Source: DATAEG01 sp963703085 | GTDB taxonomy: Bacteria; Actinomycetota; Actinomycetes; Mycobacteriales; Jatrophihabitantaceae | Length of the DNA stretch: 64,000 nucleotides | Assembly: GCA_963703085.1 (NCBI GenBank) | Contig: OY969789.1 | Span: 1 to 64,000, forward strand | Direction: 5' to 3' | In this document: piece after piece, positions 8,351-16,882 of the stretch | Numbering within the stretch: position 1 is the first letter of the stretch | Layout of the letters: each line of letters starts with the position of its first letter | The notes under the pieces: generated by a model | What the model was told of the DNA's origin: nothing | Databases searched by the model: none | The model's input: only the letters and a program-made list of their open reading frames with translations | Program-made: the position numbers and the translations under genes

Positions 8351-9709
8351 TTACATGGACTCGATGAGCTTTTCCACCCGGTCGTCGACGCTGCGGAACG
8401 GGTCCTTGCACAGCACGGTGCGCTGCGCCTGGTCGTTCAGCTTGAGGTGCACCCAGTCGACGGTGAAGTCGCGGCGCCGCTCCTGCGCGCGCTTGATGAA
8501 GTCACCGCGCAACCGGGCTCGGGTGGTCTGTGGCGGCACGCTCTTCGCCTCGAAGATGGCCACGTCCGAGGCGACCCGATCGACCACGCCGCGCGTCTGC
8601 AGCAGGTAGAACAGCCCGCGGTCGCGACGGATGTCGTGATACGTCAGATCCAGCTGGGCGACCCGGGGGCTGGACAGGCTGAGGTCGTGCTTGCCCCGGT
8701 AGCGCTCGATAAGCTGATATTTCGTCGCCCAGTCGATCTCCCGATCGATCAGGCTGAGGTCCTCTTTGGTCACCGCGGTCACGGTGCGGGCCCACAGCTC
8801 GAGAACCTGCGAGCCGAGCTCGTCCACACCCTCGCGGCCGGCGAACTCCTGCGCGCGTGCCAGGTATTCGCCTTGGATGTCCAGCGCCGACGCGGTCCGG
8901 CCGGAGGCCAGCTTCAACGGCTTGCGGCCGGTCAGGTCGTGCGACACCTCTCGGATGGCGCGGATCGGGTTTTCCAGTGTCAAATCCTTGAACGGCGTTC
9001 CGGCCTCGATCATCCGCAGCACGAGATCTGCCGAGCCGACCTTCAGCAACGTCGTCCATTCGTTCATGTTCGAGTCGCCGACGATCACGTGCAGCCGGCG
9101 ATAGCGCTCGGCGTCGGCATGCGGCTCGTCGCGGGTGTTGATGATCGGACGGCTGCGCGTAGTCGCGCTGGAGACGCCTTCCCAGATGTGCTCGGCTCGC
9201 TGGCTCAGGCAGAACACCGCGCCGCGTGGCGTCTGCAGCACCTTGCCGGCACCGCAGATCAGCTGGCGGGTCACCAGGAACGGAATCAGTACATCGGCGA
9301 GCCGGCCGAATTCGCCGGTGCGGCCGACAAGGAAGTTCTCGTGGCAGCCGTAGGAGTTCCCCGCGGAGTCCGTGTTGTTCTTGAACAGGTAGATGTCGCC
9401 GGGGATGCCCTCGTCGTGGAGGCGCTGCTCGGCGTCCAGCAGCAACCCTTCGAGGATCCGCTCCCCTGCCTTGTCGTGGACGATCAACGAGGTGAGGTCG
9501 TCGCACTCCGGCGTTGCGTACTCGGGGTGGCTGCCGACATCCAAATACAGCCGAGCGCCGTTACGCAGGAACACGTTGCTCGACCGGCCCCACGACACCA
9601 CCCGCCGGAACAGATAGCGAGCCACCTCGTCCGGGCTCAACCGGCGCTGGCCGTGAAAAGTGCAGGTGACGCCGTACTCGTTCTCGATCCCGAAGATCCG
9701 ACGCTGCAC
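8351..9709 (-). CDS. pafA: Pup-protein ligase PafA
   Basis: A 452-residue member of the carboxylate-amine ligase family related to glutamine synthetase. It attaches the C-terminal glutamate of Pup to lysines of target proteins, using ATP. The metal-binding motif GIENEYG is at residues 7-13 and the catalytic Asp region YLDVGSHPEYATPE is at about 55-68 (Asp57). The NNTDSAGNSYG and NTRDEPHAD motifs follow. It has no Dop-type insertion loop after the first strand, which separates it from dop in this same window. The length matches the family norm of about 450. It lies alone between the repeat region and the MFS gene and is probably transcribed from its own promoter in the 93-base gap upstream. 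Confidence 0.96.
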   Translation of the reverse strand: MQRRIFGIENEYGVTCTFHGQRRLSPDEVARYLFRRVVSWGRSSNVFLRNGARLYLDVGSHPEYATPECDDLTSLIVHDKAGERILEGLLLDAEQRLHDEGIPGDIYLFKNNTDSAGNSYGCHENFLVGRTGEFGRLADVLIPFLVTRQLICGAGKVLQTPRGAVFCLSQRAEHIWEGVSSATTRSRPIINTRDEPHADAERYRRLHVIVGDSNMNEWTTLLKVGSADLVLRMIEAGTPFKDLTLENPIRAIREVSHDLTGRKPLKLASGRTASALDIQGEYLARAQEFAGREGVDELGSQVLELWARTVTAVTKEDLSLIDREIDWATKYQLIERYRGKHDLSLSSPRVAQLDLTYHDIRRDRGLFYLLQTRGVVDRVASDVAIFEAKSVPPQTTRARLRGDFIKRAQERRRDFTVDWVHLKLNDQAQRTVLCKDPFRSVDDRVEKLIESM

Positions 9710-9802
9710 ATCCCCACTGTAGTGACGATGACACCGTCGGCCACGCAGAACGCAGCCAGGAGGGCCGCCGCGTTGCTGCGCGACGGCCGTCCCGGGCGGT
9801 TC

Positions 9803-11194
9803 TCAATGACTGGTCCGCGCCCGCCGGGGCAGCCCGAACCCGAGCACGAATGCAACCGCGAGCAGCAGCAGCGCGATCACCATCGTGGCGTGCACCGCGT
9901 GCAGTGGACGTCCGGCTGCCATCGCGGCCTGCGCCCCGCCATGTTCCAGCGCGAGCCGGCCGAAGAAGAGCGTGGCCAGCACCGCGACGCCCAACGACGC
10001 GCCGAGCTGCTGCAGGGCCTCGAGCAGCCCGGATGCCGAGCCGACCTCGTGATCCTCGATCTCCCCGGTGATGATGCTGAACAACGGCACGAAGATCATT
10101 CCCATCCCGATCCCGTAGACGACCAGCCCAGGCACCAGGTCCCAGGTGCCCAGCAAGTGGCCCACCTGCGGCAACGAGTGCAGCACCAGCAGGATCCCGC
10201 CGGCCATGATGAACAGCCCGACGTGCAGGATCGGCCGGCCGATCGCAGTCGCCGCCCAGGCCCCGACGCCGGAGCCAAGGAAGGCGCCGACGGCCAGCCC
10301 CGACATCAGCAGGCTGGCGTGGATGGCCGTGTAGCCCAGTCCGATCTGCAGAAACAGTCCGAGCGTCAGTGAGAACCCGACGATGGCACCGAAGAAGACG
10401 AGTACGAAGGTCACACCGGCTGCGTAGGAACGGCGCTTGAGCACGCTGAGCTCGACGAGCGGGGTCAACCCCGCCGCGAGCCGGCGGCGCTGTTGCCACC
10501 CGAACAGGCCGAGCACCGGCACCGCAGCCGCAAGCAGCCCGAAGATCCATGCCGGCCACCCGAGCGAACGGCCGTCGACGAGCGGGAAGACCAGCAGGAA
10601 GCTGACCGCAGCCATCAGTACGGTGCCGGCCACATCGAGGCGAACGCCCGGACGCCCACCGCTCTTCGGCAGCATCCGCGCCCCGATCAGGAAGGCGAAG
10701 ATGCCGAGCGGGACGTTGATGAAGAACACCGCTCGCCAGCCGCTGCCGAAAAGGTCGGCATTGATCAGCCCACCGGCGACCACCGGGCCGGCAACGGTGG
10801 ACAACCCGATCGCCGGTCCGAGCGCGGCGAACGCCTTCGCCATCTGCTCGGCCGGGAACAGATCGCGGATGAGCCCGAAGCACTGCGGGGTGATCAATGC
10901 CGCGAACAGACCTTGGACGACCCGGGCAGTGATCATCGAGGACGGCGACCACGCGAACGCACACGCCACCGATGCGACAGTGAAGCCGACGAGGCCGGTG
11001 AGCAGCATCGTCCGCCGGCCGAACAGGTCGCCCAGCCGGCCACCGGTGAGCAGCCCGACGGCAATCGCCAGCGTGTACGCGGCGGCGAACCACTCCACCG
11101 CAGACGCCGACGCGCCGAGGTCGCGCTGGATCGAGGGCGCGGCCACATTCAGAATCGTGGAGTCGAGCAGGTTCATGATCATCGCGGTGAGCAC
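9803..11194 (-). CDS. MFS efflux transporter, DHA2 (EmrB/QacA) type, probable 5' frameshift
   Basis: 463 residues with about 14 hydrophobic segments, the motif-C-like stretch LDSTILNVAAPSI in the first helix and GRLGDLFGRR (motif A) after the second. DHA2 pumps export drugs or amphipathic compounds using the proton gradient. No ATG/GTG/TTG exists in frame upstream of the GTG at 11194, yet the frame stays open into a typical N-terminus (RRWVAFSAVL). A well-placed GGAGAG plus GTG at 11301 opens in another frame. A frameshift at about 11215-11250 would join them, so the gene may be damaged or contain a sequence error. Divergent from the WYL regulator, which probably controls it. Confidence 0.85.
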   Translation of the reverse strand: MLTAMIMNLLDSTILNVAAPSIQRDLGASASAVEWFAAAYTLAIAVGLLTGGRLGDLFGRRTMLLTGLVGFTVASVACAFAWSPSSMITARVVQGLFAALITPQCFGLIRDLFPAEQMAKAFAALGPAIGLSTVAGPVVAGGLINADLFGSGWRAVFFINVPLGIFAFLIGARMLPKSGGRPGVRLDVAGTVLMAAVSFLLVFPLVDGRSLGWPAWIFGLLAAAVPVLGLFGWQQRRRLAAGLTPLVELSVLKRRSYAAGVTFVLVFFGAIVGFSLTLGLFLQIGLGYTAIHASLLMSGLAVGAFLGSGVGAWAATAIGRPILHVGLFIMAGGILLVLHSLPQVGHLLGTWDLVPGLVVYGIGMGMIFVPLFSIITGEIEDHEVGSASGLLEALQQLGASLGVAVLATLFFGRLALEHGGAQAAMAAGRPLHAVHATMVIALLLLAVAFVLGFGLPRRARTSH

Positions 11195-11360
11195 CGCGGA
11201 AAAGGCGACCCAACGCCGCGCGGAGCCACCGCGTATCTCGCGGGTAGTGCCGGCCTGGGAGCCGGAGCGGAGTCCGTCCGGATCTCGATGGTGGTGGTCA
11301 CGAGCTCTCCTCGTCGTCGGTGCTGGTAACTCGGTCAGCGCTCACGCTAAATCCCTAATA

Positions 11361-11375
11361 GGAACGTTTCGTTCC
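11361..11375. promoter_or_regulatory. Perfect inverted repeat, candidate operator
   Basis: GGAACG-TTT-CGTTCC is a perfect 6-bp inverted repeat with a 3-base spacer in the 98-base gap between the divergent MFS gene (GTG at 11301) and the WYL regulator (ATG at 11400). Position and symmetry suit binding by the regulator's dimer to control both genes. The role is inferred; no promoter hexamers are clear around it. Confidence 0.5.
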
Positions 11376-11399
11376 GCTTCTATCGGTAGAGTTCGGGCT

Positions 11400-12356
11400 A
11401 TGTCGGAGACGCCAGGACGCCTGCTGCGGATGCTGTCGTTGCTGCAAACCCCGCGCGAGTGGCCCGGTCCCGAACTGGCCCAGCGCCTGGGTGTCAGCAC
11501 CAGGACGGTGCGCAACGACATCGAGCGGCTGCGCGGGCTGGGCTATCCGGTCGAGGCCACCCGCGGGCCGGTCGGGGGCTACCGCCTCTCGGCCGGCACG
11601 GCGATGCCACCGCTGCTCCTCGAGGACGAAGAGGCAGTCGCGGTCGCGCTGAGCCTGCGGACGGCGGCCGGCGGCGCGGTTCCCGGAGTCGAGGAGACGG
11701 CCCTTCGGGCGCTCACCAAGTTGCAGCAGGTCCTTCCCGACCGCCTCGCCCGGCGCGTGGACGCCGTGCAGTCCTACACGCTGCGGACGGGCGCGCGAAC
11801 GGCGGCCGTCGATGCCGGCGCGCTCGGCGTGATGGCAGCCGCGGCCCGCGACCGGGAACGACTCCGGTTCGCCTATTCCGATCACACCGGTACCGCCACC
11901 GAACGGCGCGTGGAGCCTTACCGACTGGTCAACGCCGGCCGCCGTTGGTATCTCGTCGCATGGGATGCGGAGCGGACGGACTGGCGGGTGTTCCGGGTGG
12001 ACCGCATCACCGACGTGCGCGGCATCGGGCACCGCTTCACGTTGCGCGACCTGCCGGCCGAGGACGTCGCCGGTTGGGTGTCCGCACGCACTCGTGCTGT
12101 TCAGCTGCGGTTCCGGGCCACGGTCGTGGTGCATGCCCCGTCTGCCGAGGTTGCCGCCCGGATGGGCGGGTGGCACGACGGCAGCATCGAGGCGCTCGAG
12201 GAGAACCGCTGCCGGTTGGACATGGGCGCTCGTTCGGCCGTCGACCTGGCGAAGTGGCTCGGGTTCCTCGACACCGACTTCGAGATCGTCGATTCCGCCG
12301 AACTCACCGCTGCAGTGGAGGCGCTGGGTCGCCGCTACCTGCGCGCCTGCGGTTAG
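11400..12356 (+). CDS. Helix-turn-helix/WYL transcription regulator
   Basis: 318 residues. The N-terminal DeoR-like winged helix-turn-helix spans about residues 5-60 (including VSTRTVRNDIERLRGLGYPV). The WYL domain spans about 145-215, with the motif RRWYLVAWD and the VFRVDRI strand. A C-terminal ligand or oligomerisation extension follows. WYL regulators of this layout (YafY-like) usually control a neighbouring gene in response to a small ligand or nucleic acid. The gene is divergent from the MFS pump, with a perfect inverted repeat between them, so local control of the pump is likely. The ATG at 11400 is chosen because the helix-turn-helix begins straight after it. The next gene, prcA, ends 6 bases away on the other strand. 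Confidence 0.88.
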   Translation: MSETPGRLLRMLSLLQTPREWPGPELAQRLGVSTRTVRNDIERLRGLGYPVEATRGPVGGYRLSAGTAMPPLLLEDEEAVAVALSLRTAAGGAVPGVEETALRALTKLQQVLPDRLARRVDAVQSYTLRTGARTAAVDAGALGVMAAAARDRERLRFAYSDHTGTATERRVEPYRLVNAGRRWYLVAWDAERTDWRVFRVDRITDVRGIGHRFTLRDLPAEDVAGWVSARTRAVQLRFRATVVVHAPSAEVAARMGGWHDGSIEALEENRCRLDMGARSAVDLAKWLGFLDTDFEIVDSAELTAAVEALGRRYLRACG

Positions 12357-12362
12357 CGCTCG

Positions 12363-13250
12363 TTACGGCGCGTCGGGATCTGCCGGATCGCCCGCGTCCG
12401 CTGAACTCTCCGGTCGACTGTCCGGCTCGGCCGGCTGCTCCTCCGACGTCTCCTGCGGTTTCGCGGCAGGTTTGTCGACCGCCGTCGCTGCCGGTGTCAC
12501 GTCCGAGTCGGCCGCGGCCGGCTCGGCCTCGGCATGCTTCGGGGCCTCTTCGGCAGCGGGCAGCAGCTCCTCCAGGGCGGCGCCGGCGATGCGCCGGAAC
12601 GCCCGGCCCTGCTTGCTGCGATCGAGCACGGCCACCTCGAGCTGGGCGGCGGCAAGGCGGCGCGGCGCCCCGTTCTCGCCACCGATGGAACCCAGCGCCC
12701 GGACCGCCATCGAGACCGCCTCGGCCAGCGACTCGTCGGGGCGGAAGGTGTCGCGCATGCTGGTGGTCAACGCTTCGACCTGGCCGCCCATCACGAGGAA
12801 TCGCGGCTCGTCGACGATGGTGCCGTCGTACGTGATCCGGTACAGCTGGTCGCCGCTGGCCTCGACGCCGACCTCCGCCACGCACAGCTCGACCTCGTAG
12901 GGCTTCTGCTGCTCGGTGAAGATCGCGCCGAGAGTTTGCGCATACGCATTGGTCAGCGATCGCGCGGTGACGTCACGGCGGTCGTAGCTGTAGCCACGCA
13001 GGTCGGCGTGCTGGATGCCGGCCACCCGCAGGTTCTCGAACTCCGGGTAGCGGCCGACCGCAGCGAAGCCGATCCGGTCGTAGATCTCGCTGACCTTGTG
13101 CAGCGACGCGCTGGCGTTCTCGGCGACGAACAGGATGCCGCCGGTGTAGCTGAGCACCACCACGCTGCGCCCGCGGGCGATGCCCTTGCGGGCGTACTCC
13201 GAGCGGTCCCGCATGATCTGCTCGGCGGACGCATAGAACGGCATGCTCAT
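12363..13250 (-). CDS. prcA: 20S proteasome alpha subunit PrcA
   Basis: A 295-residue Ntn-fold subunit that forms the outer gating rings of the bacterial 20S proteasome. The N-terminus, with YASAEQIMRDRSEYARKGIA, is the alpha-type gate and H0 region, and there is no N-terminal catalytic threonine. The conserved fold runs to about residue 230. The last 60 or so residues are a low-complexity tail rich in Ala, Pro, Glu and Asp, longer than in Mycobacterium tuberculosis PrcA (about 248 residues in total). It is the final gene of the mpa-VOC-TSUP-dop-pup-prcB-prcA operon. GGGAG lies about 7 bases before the first ATG; an ATG two codons later is also possible. Confidence 0.95.
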   Translation of the reverse strand: MSMPFYASAEQIMRDRSEYARKGIARGRSVVVLSYTGGILFVAENASASLHKVSEIYDRIGFAAVGRYPEFENLRVAGIQHADLRGYSYDRRDVTARSLTNAYAQTLGAIFTEQQKPYEVELCVAEVGVEASGDQLYRITYDGTIVDEPRFLVMGGQVEALTTSMRDTFRPDESLAEAVSMAVRALGSIGGENGAPRRLAAAQLEVAVLDRSKQGRAFRRIAGAALEELLPAAEEAPKHAEAEPAAADSDVTPAATAVDKPAAKPQETSEEQPAEPDSRPESSADAGDPADPDAP

Positions 13251-13350
13251 GCTGCGGCTCCCAGGACAGCGCGCAGCGCTGTGTGCGCAGCCGATTCACG
13301 GGGTGAACTCATGCGGTCGATCCTCCTGCGGCACCGGGACGGGCTGTCGA

Positions 13351-14160
13351 TCATGAACCCGGCCTGGCGCTGCGGTCGGCGATGACTGCCTCGACGACGG
13401 GTTGCTGCTCCTCGTCGGGCACCCGGGCCACACCCTCGGCGGTCGCGGTCATGATGATCGGGAAGATGCTGCGCTGGACATCCGGACCGCCGGTCGCGGA
13501 GTCGTCATCGGCGGCGTCGTACAGCGCCTCGATCACGGCCCGGATCACTGCGTCGCGGGACAGTCCCGGCGACCACAGCTTCTTCAGCGAACCCTTGGCG
13601 AAGACCGACCCGGATCCGATTGATGCGTAGTGCTGCTCCCGGGACAGCGAACCGGAGATGTCGAAGCCGAAGATCTTGCCGGCCACAGCGGGGTCGGCGA
13701 CCGCGGTGTCGTACCCGGCGAACAACGGCACGGCTGTCAGACCCTGCATGGCGGCGCCGAGGTTCCCGCGGATCATCGTGGCCAGCCGGTTCGCCTTGCC
13801 GTCCAGGGACAGCGACGTCCCCTCGATCTTCTCGTAGTGCTCGAGCTCGACCTGGAACAGCTTGACCATTTGCAGACCGATCCCCGCGACGCCGGCGAAG
13901 CCGACGAGCGAGTGCGCATCGGCGGCGAAGACCTTGTGAATGTCACGCTGCGCGATCAGATTGCCCATCGTGGCCCGACGGTCGCCGGCCATCAATGCAC
14001 CGTCGGCGTAGCTCGCCGCCACGATCGTGGTCGCATGCGGCAGCAAATCACTCGGCGAATGCGCCTTCGGCAACAGCTCCGGCGCTACCGAAGTGAGCAA
14101 CTCGTGGAAGGACGACGAGCCGCGCGCAGTGGCGTGTCGTAGTGAGAGGCTCTCACTCAT
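13351..14160 (-). CDS. prcB: 20S proteasome beta subunit PrcB
   Basis: A 269-residue precursor. A propeptide of 43 residues precedes the catalytic N-terminal threonine (Thr44, in HATTIVAA) that is exposed by self-cleavage, followed by the conserved GDRRAT strand (Asp/Arg) and the lysine-containing region of the active site. Beta rings carry all proteolytic activity of the core particle. I chose the ATG at 14160 because PrcB proteins begin near this point; a longer reading to 14226 would run into the pup stop region. It lies 31 bases after pup and 100 bases before prcA, in the same operon. Confidence 0.96.
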   Translation of the reverse strand: MSESLSLRHATARGSSSFHELLTSVAPELLPKAHSPSDLLPHATTIVAASYADGALMAGDRRATMGNLIAQRDIHKVFAADAHSLVGFAGVAGIGLQMVKLFQVELEHYEKIEGTSLSLDGKANRLATMIRGNLGAAMQGLTAVPLFAGYDTAVADPAVAGKIFGFDISGSLSREQHYASIGSGSVFAKGSLKKLWSPGLSRDAVIRAVIEALYDAADDDSATGGPDVQRSIFPIIMTATAEGVARVPDEEQQPVVEAVIADRSARPGS

Positions 14161-14191
14161 CGCCGGCCCCGCCCCGTTCGGTGGTTCTCGC

Positions 14192-14401
14192 TCACTGGCC
14201 GCCCTTCTGCACGAACCCGCGGACAAACTCCTCGCTGTTGGTCTCCAGCACCTCGTCGATGTCGTCCAGCAGAGCGTCCACGTCCTCGGTCAGCTTCTCG
14301 TGACGCTCGGATACCTCAGGGGCCGCGGCGTCCGGCTCCTCGACGGTGTCCTCACGTTGCCGGCCCGCACGTGACTGACCCCCGGTGTCGTGTGTAGCCA
14401 T
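14192..14401 (-). CDS. pup: Prokaryotic ubiquitin-like protein Pup
   Basis: A 69-residue, largely disordered protein rich in Asp/Glu/Arg. It ends in Gly-Gly-Gln and has the conserved helix around the VDALLDDIDEVLE segment that docks on the Mpa coiled coil, followed by NSEEFVRGFVQKGG. The final Gln means that Dop must deamidate it to Glu before PafA can ligate it, as in mycobacteria. The start at 14401 is supported by a strong AGGAGGT about 6 bases upstream. Longer readings to 14449 have no such signal and add non-conserved residues. It lies between dop and prcB. Confidence 0.96.
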   Translation of the reverse strand: MATHDTGGQSRAGRQREDTVEEPDAAAPEVSERHEKLTEDVDALLDDIDEVLETNSEEFVRGFVQKGGQ

Positions 14402-14479
14402 GGCATACCTCCTGTCCGAATGACGGCTCGCGCCGCACACCAACGACACTAGTGCCCCGCACCCGGAGATCTCCGCTGG

Positions 14480-15997
14480 TCAGTGCTCGCCGAGCAGCTC
14501 GGCCACCAGGTCGGCGGCGGTCGGGCACCGGTCGAGCAGCTCGGCCACGTGTGCCTTGCTGCCCCGGCCCGGTTCGAGGGTGGGTACGCGGACCAAGGAC
14601 TCGCGGCCGACATCGAAGATGACCGAGTCCCACGACGCCGCCGCCACGGACGGGCCATAGCGACGCAGGCACTCACCGCGGAAGTACGCGCGGGTATCCA
14701 CCGGCGGTTCGTGCACGGCGGCTTCCGCACGGCCGGCAGGCACCAATGTCTGCATCGCGCCACGAGCGACCAAGCGGTGGTAGAGGCCCTTCTCCGGGCG
14801 CACGTCCGAGTACTGCAGGTCCACCAATTGCAGTTGATGCGCCGACCAGTCGAGGCCGTCGCGGTCGCGGTAGCCCTCGAGCAACCGGAGCTTGGCGACC
14901 CAGTCCAGCTGGTCGGCCAGTTGCATTGGGTCGGATTCCAGGGTGGCCAGTGTGGCCTGCCAGCGGGCCAGCACGTCTGCGGTCTGCTCGTCGACGTCGG
15001 CACCCATTCGGTCCGCGACGAACTTGGCAGCGCGTTCGCAGTATTCGCCCTGCAACTCCAGCGCGGTGATGCTGCGACCGTCCACCAGCCGGATTGCGTG
15101 CCGCAATGACGGATCGTGCGACACGGAGTGCAGCTCGCGGACCGGTTCGGCGACGGCGAGGCTGCGGTCCAGCACGCCCTCCTCGATCATCGCCAGGACC
15201 AGCGAGGTGGTGCCGACCTTCAGGTATGTGGACAACTCGGCGAGGTTCGCGTCGCCGATGATCACGTGCAACCGGCGGTACTTGTCGGCATCCGCATGCG
15301 GTTCGTCGCGGGTGTTGATGATGGGTCGTTTGAGTGTGGTCTCCAGGCCGACCTCGACCTCGAAGAAGTCGGCACGCTGACTCAGTTGGAATCCCGCGGA
15401 GCGCCCGTCCTGCCCGATGCCCACCCGACCTGACCCGCAGATCACCTGCCGGGACACGAAGAAGGGGACCAGATGGGCAACGATGTCGGAGAACTGGGTG
15501 GACCGGCGCATCAGGTAGTTCTCGTGCGAGCCGTAGGACGCGCCCTTGTTGTCGGTGTTGTTCTTGTAGAGATTGATCGGCCCTACTCCGGGAACCGCCG
15601 CGGCGCGCCGCGCCGCCTCGGCCATCACCAGCTCGCCGGCCTTGTCCCAGGTCACGATGTCCAGCGGAGTGGTCACCTCGGGGGTGGCGAACTCTGGATG
15701 CGCATGATCGACGTAGAGCCGGGCTCCGTTGGTGAGGATGACATTGGCCATCCCGGCGTCCTCTTCGGCCTCGACGAACTCCTGCGCGACGGCCCGGCCC
15801 AGGTCGAAGCCGCGCGCATCGCGCAGCGGTGACTCTTCCTCGAAGTCCCACGCCGTGCGCCGGGGACGGCCGGAGGTGACACTCGCGGCGTAGGCGTTCA
15901 CGATCTGAGCCGAGATCACCATCGCGTTCGCCGCCGGCTGGCCGGGCACGCTGATGCCGTACTCGACTTCGGTGCCCATCACCCGCTTGACGCTCAC
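14480..15997 (-). CDS. dop: Pup deamidase/depupylase Dop
   Basis: A 505-residue homologue of PafA that converts the C-terminal Gln of Pup to Glu and also removes Pup from substrates. It begins with GTEVEYG (metal-binding Glu10) and has the catalytic Asp97 region YVDHAHPEFATPE, NNTDNKGASYGSHENY and NTRDEPHADADKYRRLH. The insertion at about residues 40-66 (Arg-rich, then EEES) is the Dop loop missing from PafA and identifies it. The start is the GTG at 15997; the ATG at 15979 is an alternative. It is followed by pup 78 bases downstream and preceded by the TSUP gene. Confidence 0.96.
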   Translation of the reverse strand: MSVKRVMGTEVEYGISVPGQPAANAMVISAQIVNAYAASVTSGRPRRTAWDFEEESPLRDARGFDLGRAVAQEFVEAEEDAGMANVILTNGARLYVDHAHPEFATPEVTTPLDIVTWDKAGELVMAEAARRAAAVPGVGPINLYKNNTDNKGASYGSHENYLMRRSTQFSDIVAHLVPFFVSRQVICGSGRVGIGQDGRSAGFQLSQRADFFEVEVGLETTLKRPIINTRDEPHADADKYRRLHVIIGDANLAELSTYLKVGTTSLVLAMIEEGVLDRSLAVAEPVRELHSVSHDPSLRHAIRLVDGRSITALELQGEYCERAAKFVADRMGADVDEQTADVLARWQATLATLESDPMQLADQLDWVAKLRLLEGYRDRDGLDWSAHQLQLVDLQYSDVRPEKGLYHRLVARGAMQTLVPAGRAEAAVHEPPVDTRAYFRGECLRRYGPSVAAASWDSVIFDVGRESLVRVPTLEPGRGSKAHVAELLDRCPTAADLVAELLGEH

Positions 15998-16050
15998 CCG
16001 GCCAGGCTACGTGCTGGCAGTGTCGGAGGCTGCTCAGAACACTCTGGAAA

Positions 16051-16803
16051 TCAGACCACAAGCTTCAGAATCGCAGCGACCCCCACCACCACGATCACCG
16101 CACGCAGCGCGGCAGGCGAGAGCCGGCGGCCGACCCGGGCGCCGAGCAGACCGCCGATCACCGATCCCAGCGCGATGAGCAGTGCCGCCGTCCAGTCCAC
16201 ATGCGCGGTGAACAGGAAGACCAGCGCGGCCACCGAATTGACGAACAGGGCGAGCAGGTTCTTCATGCCGTTCAGCCGCTGCATCGAGTCGTTCAGCAGC
16301 AGGCCCATGATCGCCATCAGCAGCACACCTTGGGCGGCGCCGAAGTAGCCGCCGTAGACACCGGTGAGCAGCACGAGCACCCAGAGCAGCGGGGTGACCG
16401 ACGTGCCGGTCGTGCGCCCGCGTGCGGCCAGCCATCGGGACAGCCGCGGCCCGACGATCACCAGCACTACCCCGATGCCGATCAGCACCGGCACGATGCT
16501 GTCGAAAGCGGCGGCCGGGAGGGTGAGCAGCAGCACTGCGCCGACGATCCCGCCGGTGATCGAGGCTGCGCCCAGGATGATGGCGCGCCGGCGTTGCCCC
16601 TGGAGTTCCTGGCGGTAGCCCAGCACCCCGCTGAGGCCGCCGGGGGCCAGGCCCATCGTGTTCGACACGTTGGCGGTGACCGACGGCAGGCCCACCGCCA
16701 GCAGCACCGGGAAGGTCAGCAACGTGCCGGACCCGACGACGGTGTTGATGGTGCCCGCTCCGATGCCGGCGAGGAACACCAGCAGCATCTGCCACCATGC
16801 CAC
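16051..16803 (-). CDS. TSUP (TauE/SafE) family membrane transporter
   Basis: A 250-residue membrane protein of seven to eight helices with the TauE/SafE duplicated signature: GAGTINTVVGSGTLLTFPVL near the N-terminus and YGGYFGAAQGVLLM in the second half. Family members move sulfite, sulfonates or related organic anions. Substrate specificity cannot be read here. The start is the GTG at 16803, with GGAGG spaced 7 bases upstream. It sits inside the proteasome operon between the VOC gene and dop. That placement is not part of the mycobacterial locus, and a link to protein turnover is unproven. Confidence 0.87.
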   Translation of the reverse strand: MAWWQMLLVFLAGIGAGTINTVVGSGTLLTFPVLLAVGLPSVTANVSNTMGLAPGGLSGVLGYRQELQGQRRRAIILGAASITGGIVGAVLLLTLPAAAFDSIVPVLIGIGVVLVIVGPRLSRWLAARGRTTGTSVTPLLWVLVLLTGVYGGYFGAAQGVLLMAIMGLLLNDSMQRLNGMKNLLALFVNSVAALVFLFTAHVDWTAALLIALGSVIGGLLGARVGRRLSPAALRAVIVVVGVAAILKLVV

Positions 16804-16882
16804 CAGCCGGCCTCCGGTCCCCTGATCGGGCGGCCGTGATCACCCGGCCGATGCGCGCCGACCCTATCCAGCCAACGTGCCG

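Noticed and set aside
7672..8411. Minus-strand frames running through the repeat region as a membrane protein gene
   Set aside because: The repeated hydrophobic peptide is broken by a 2-base indel and the frames overlap the DUF3866 gene antisense; kept only as a repeat finding.
10437..11399. N-terminal extension of the WYL regulator across the MFS gene
   Set aside because: It overlaps the MFS coding sequence on the other strand and is Arg/Pro/Ser-rich; the helix-turn-helix starts right after the ATG at 11400.
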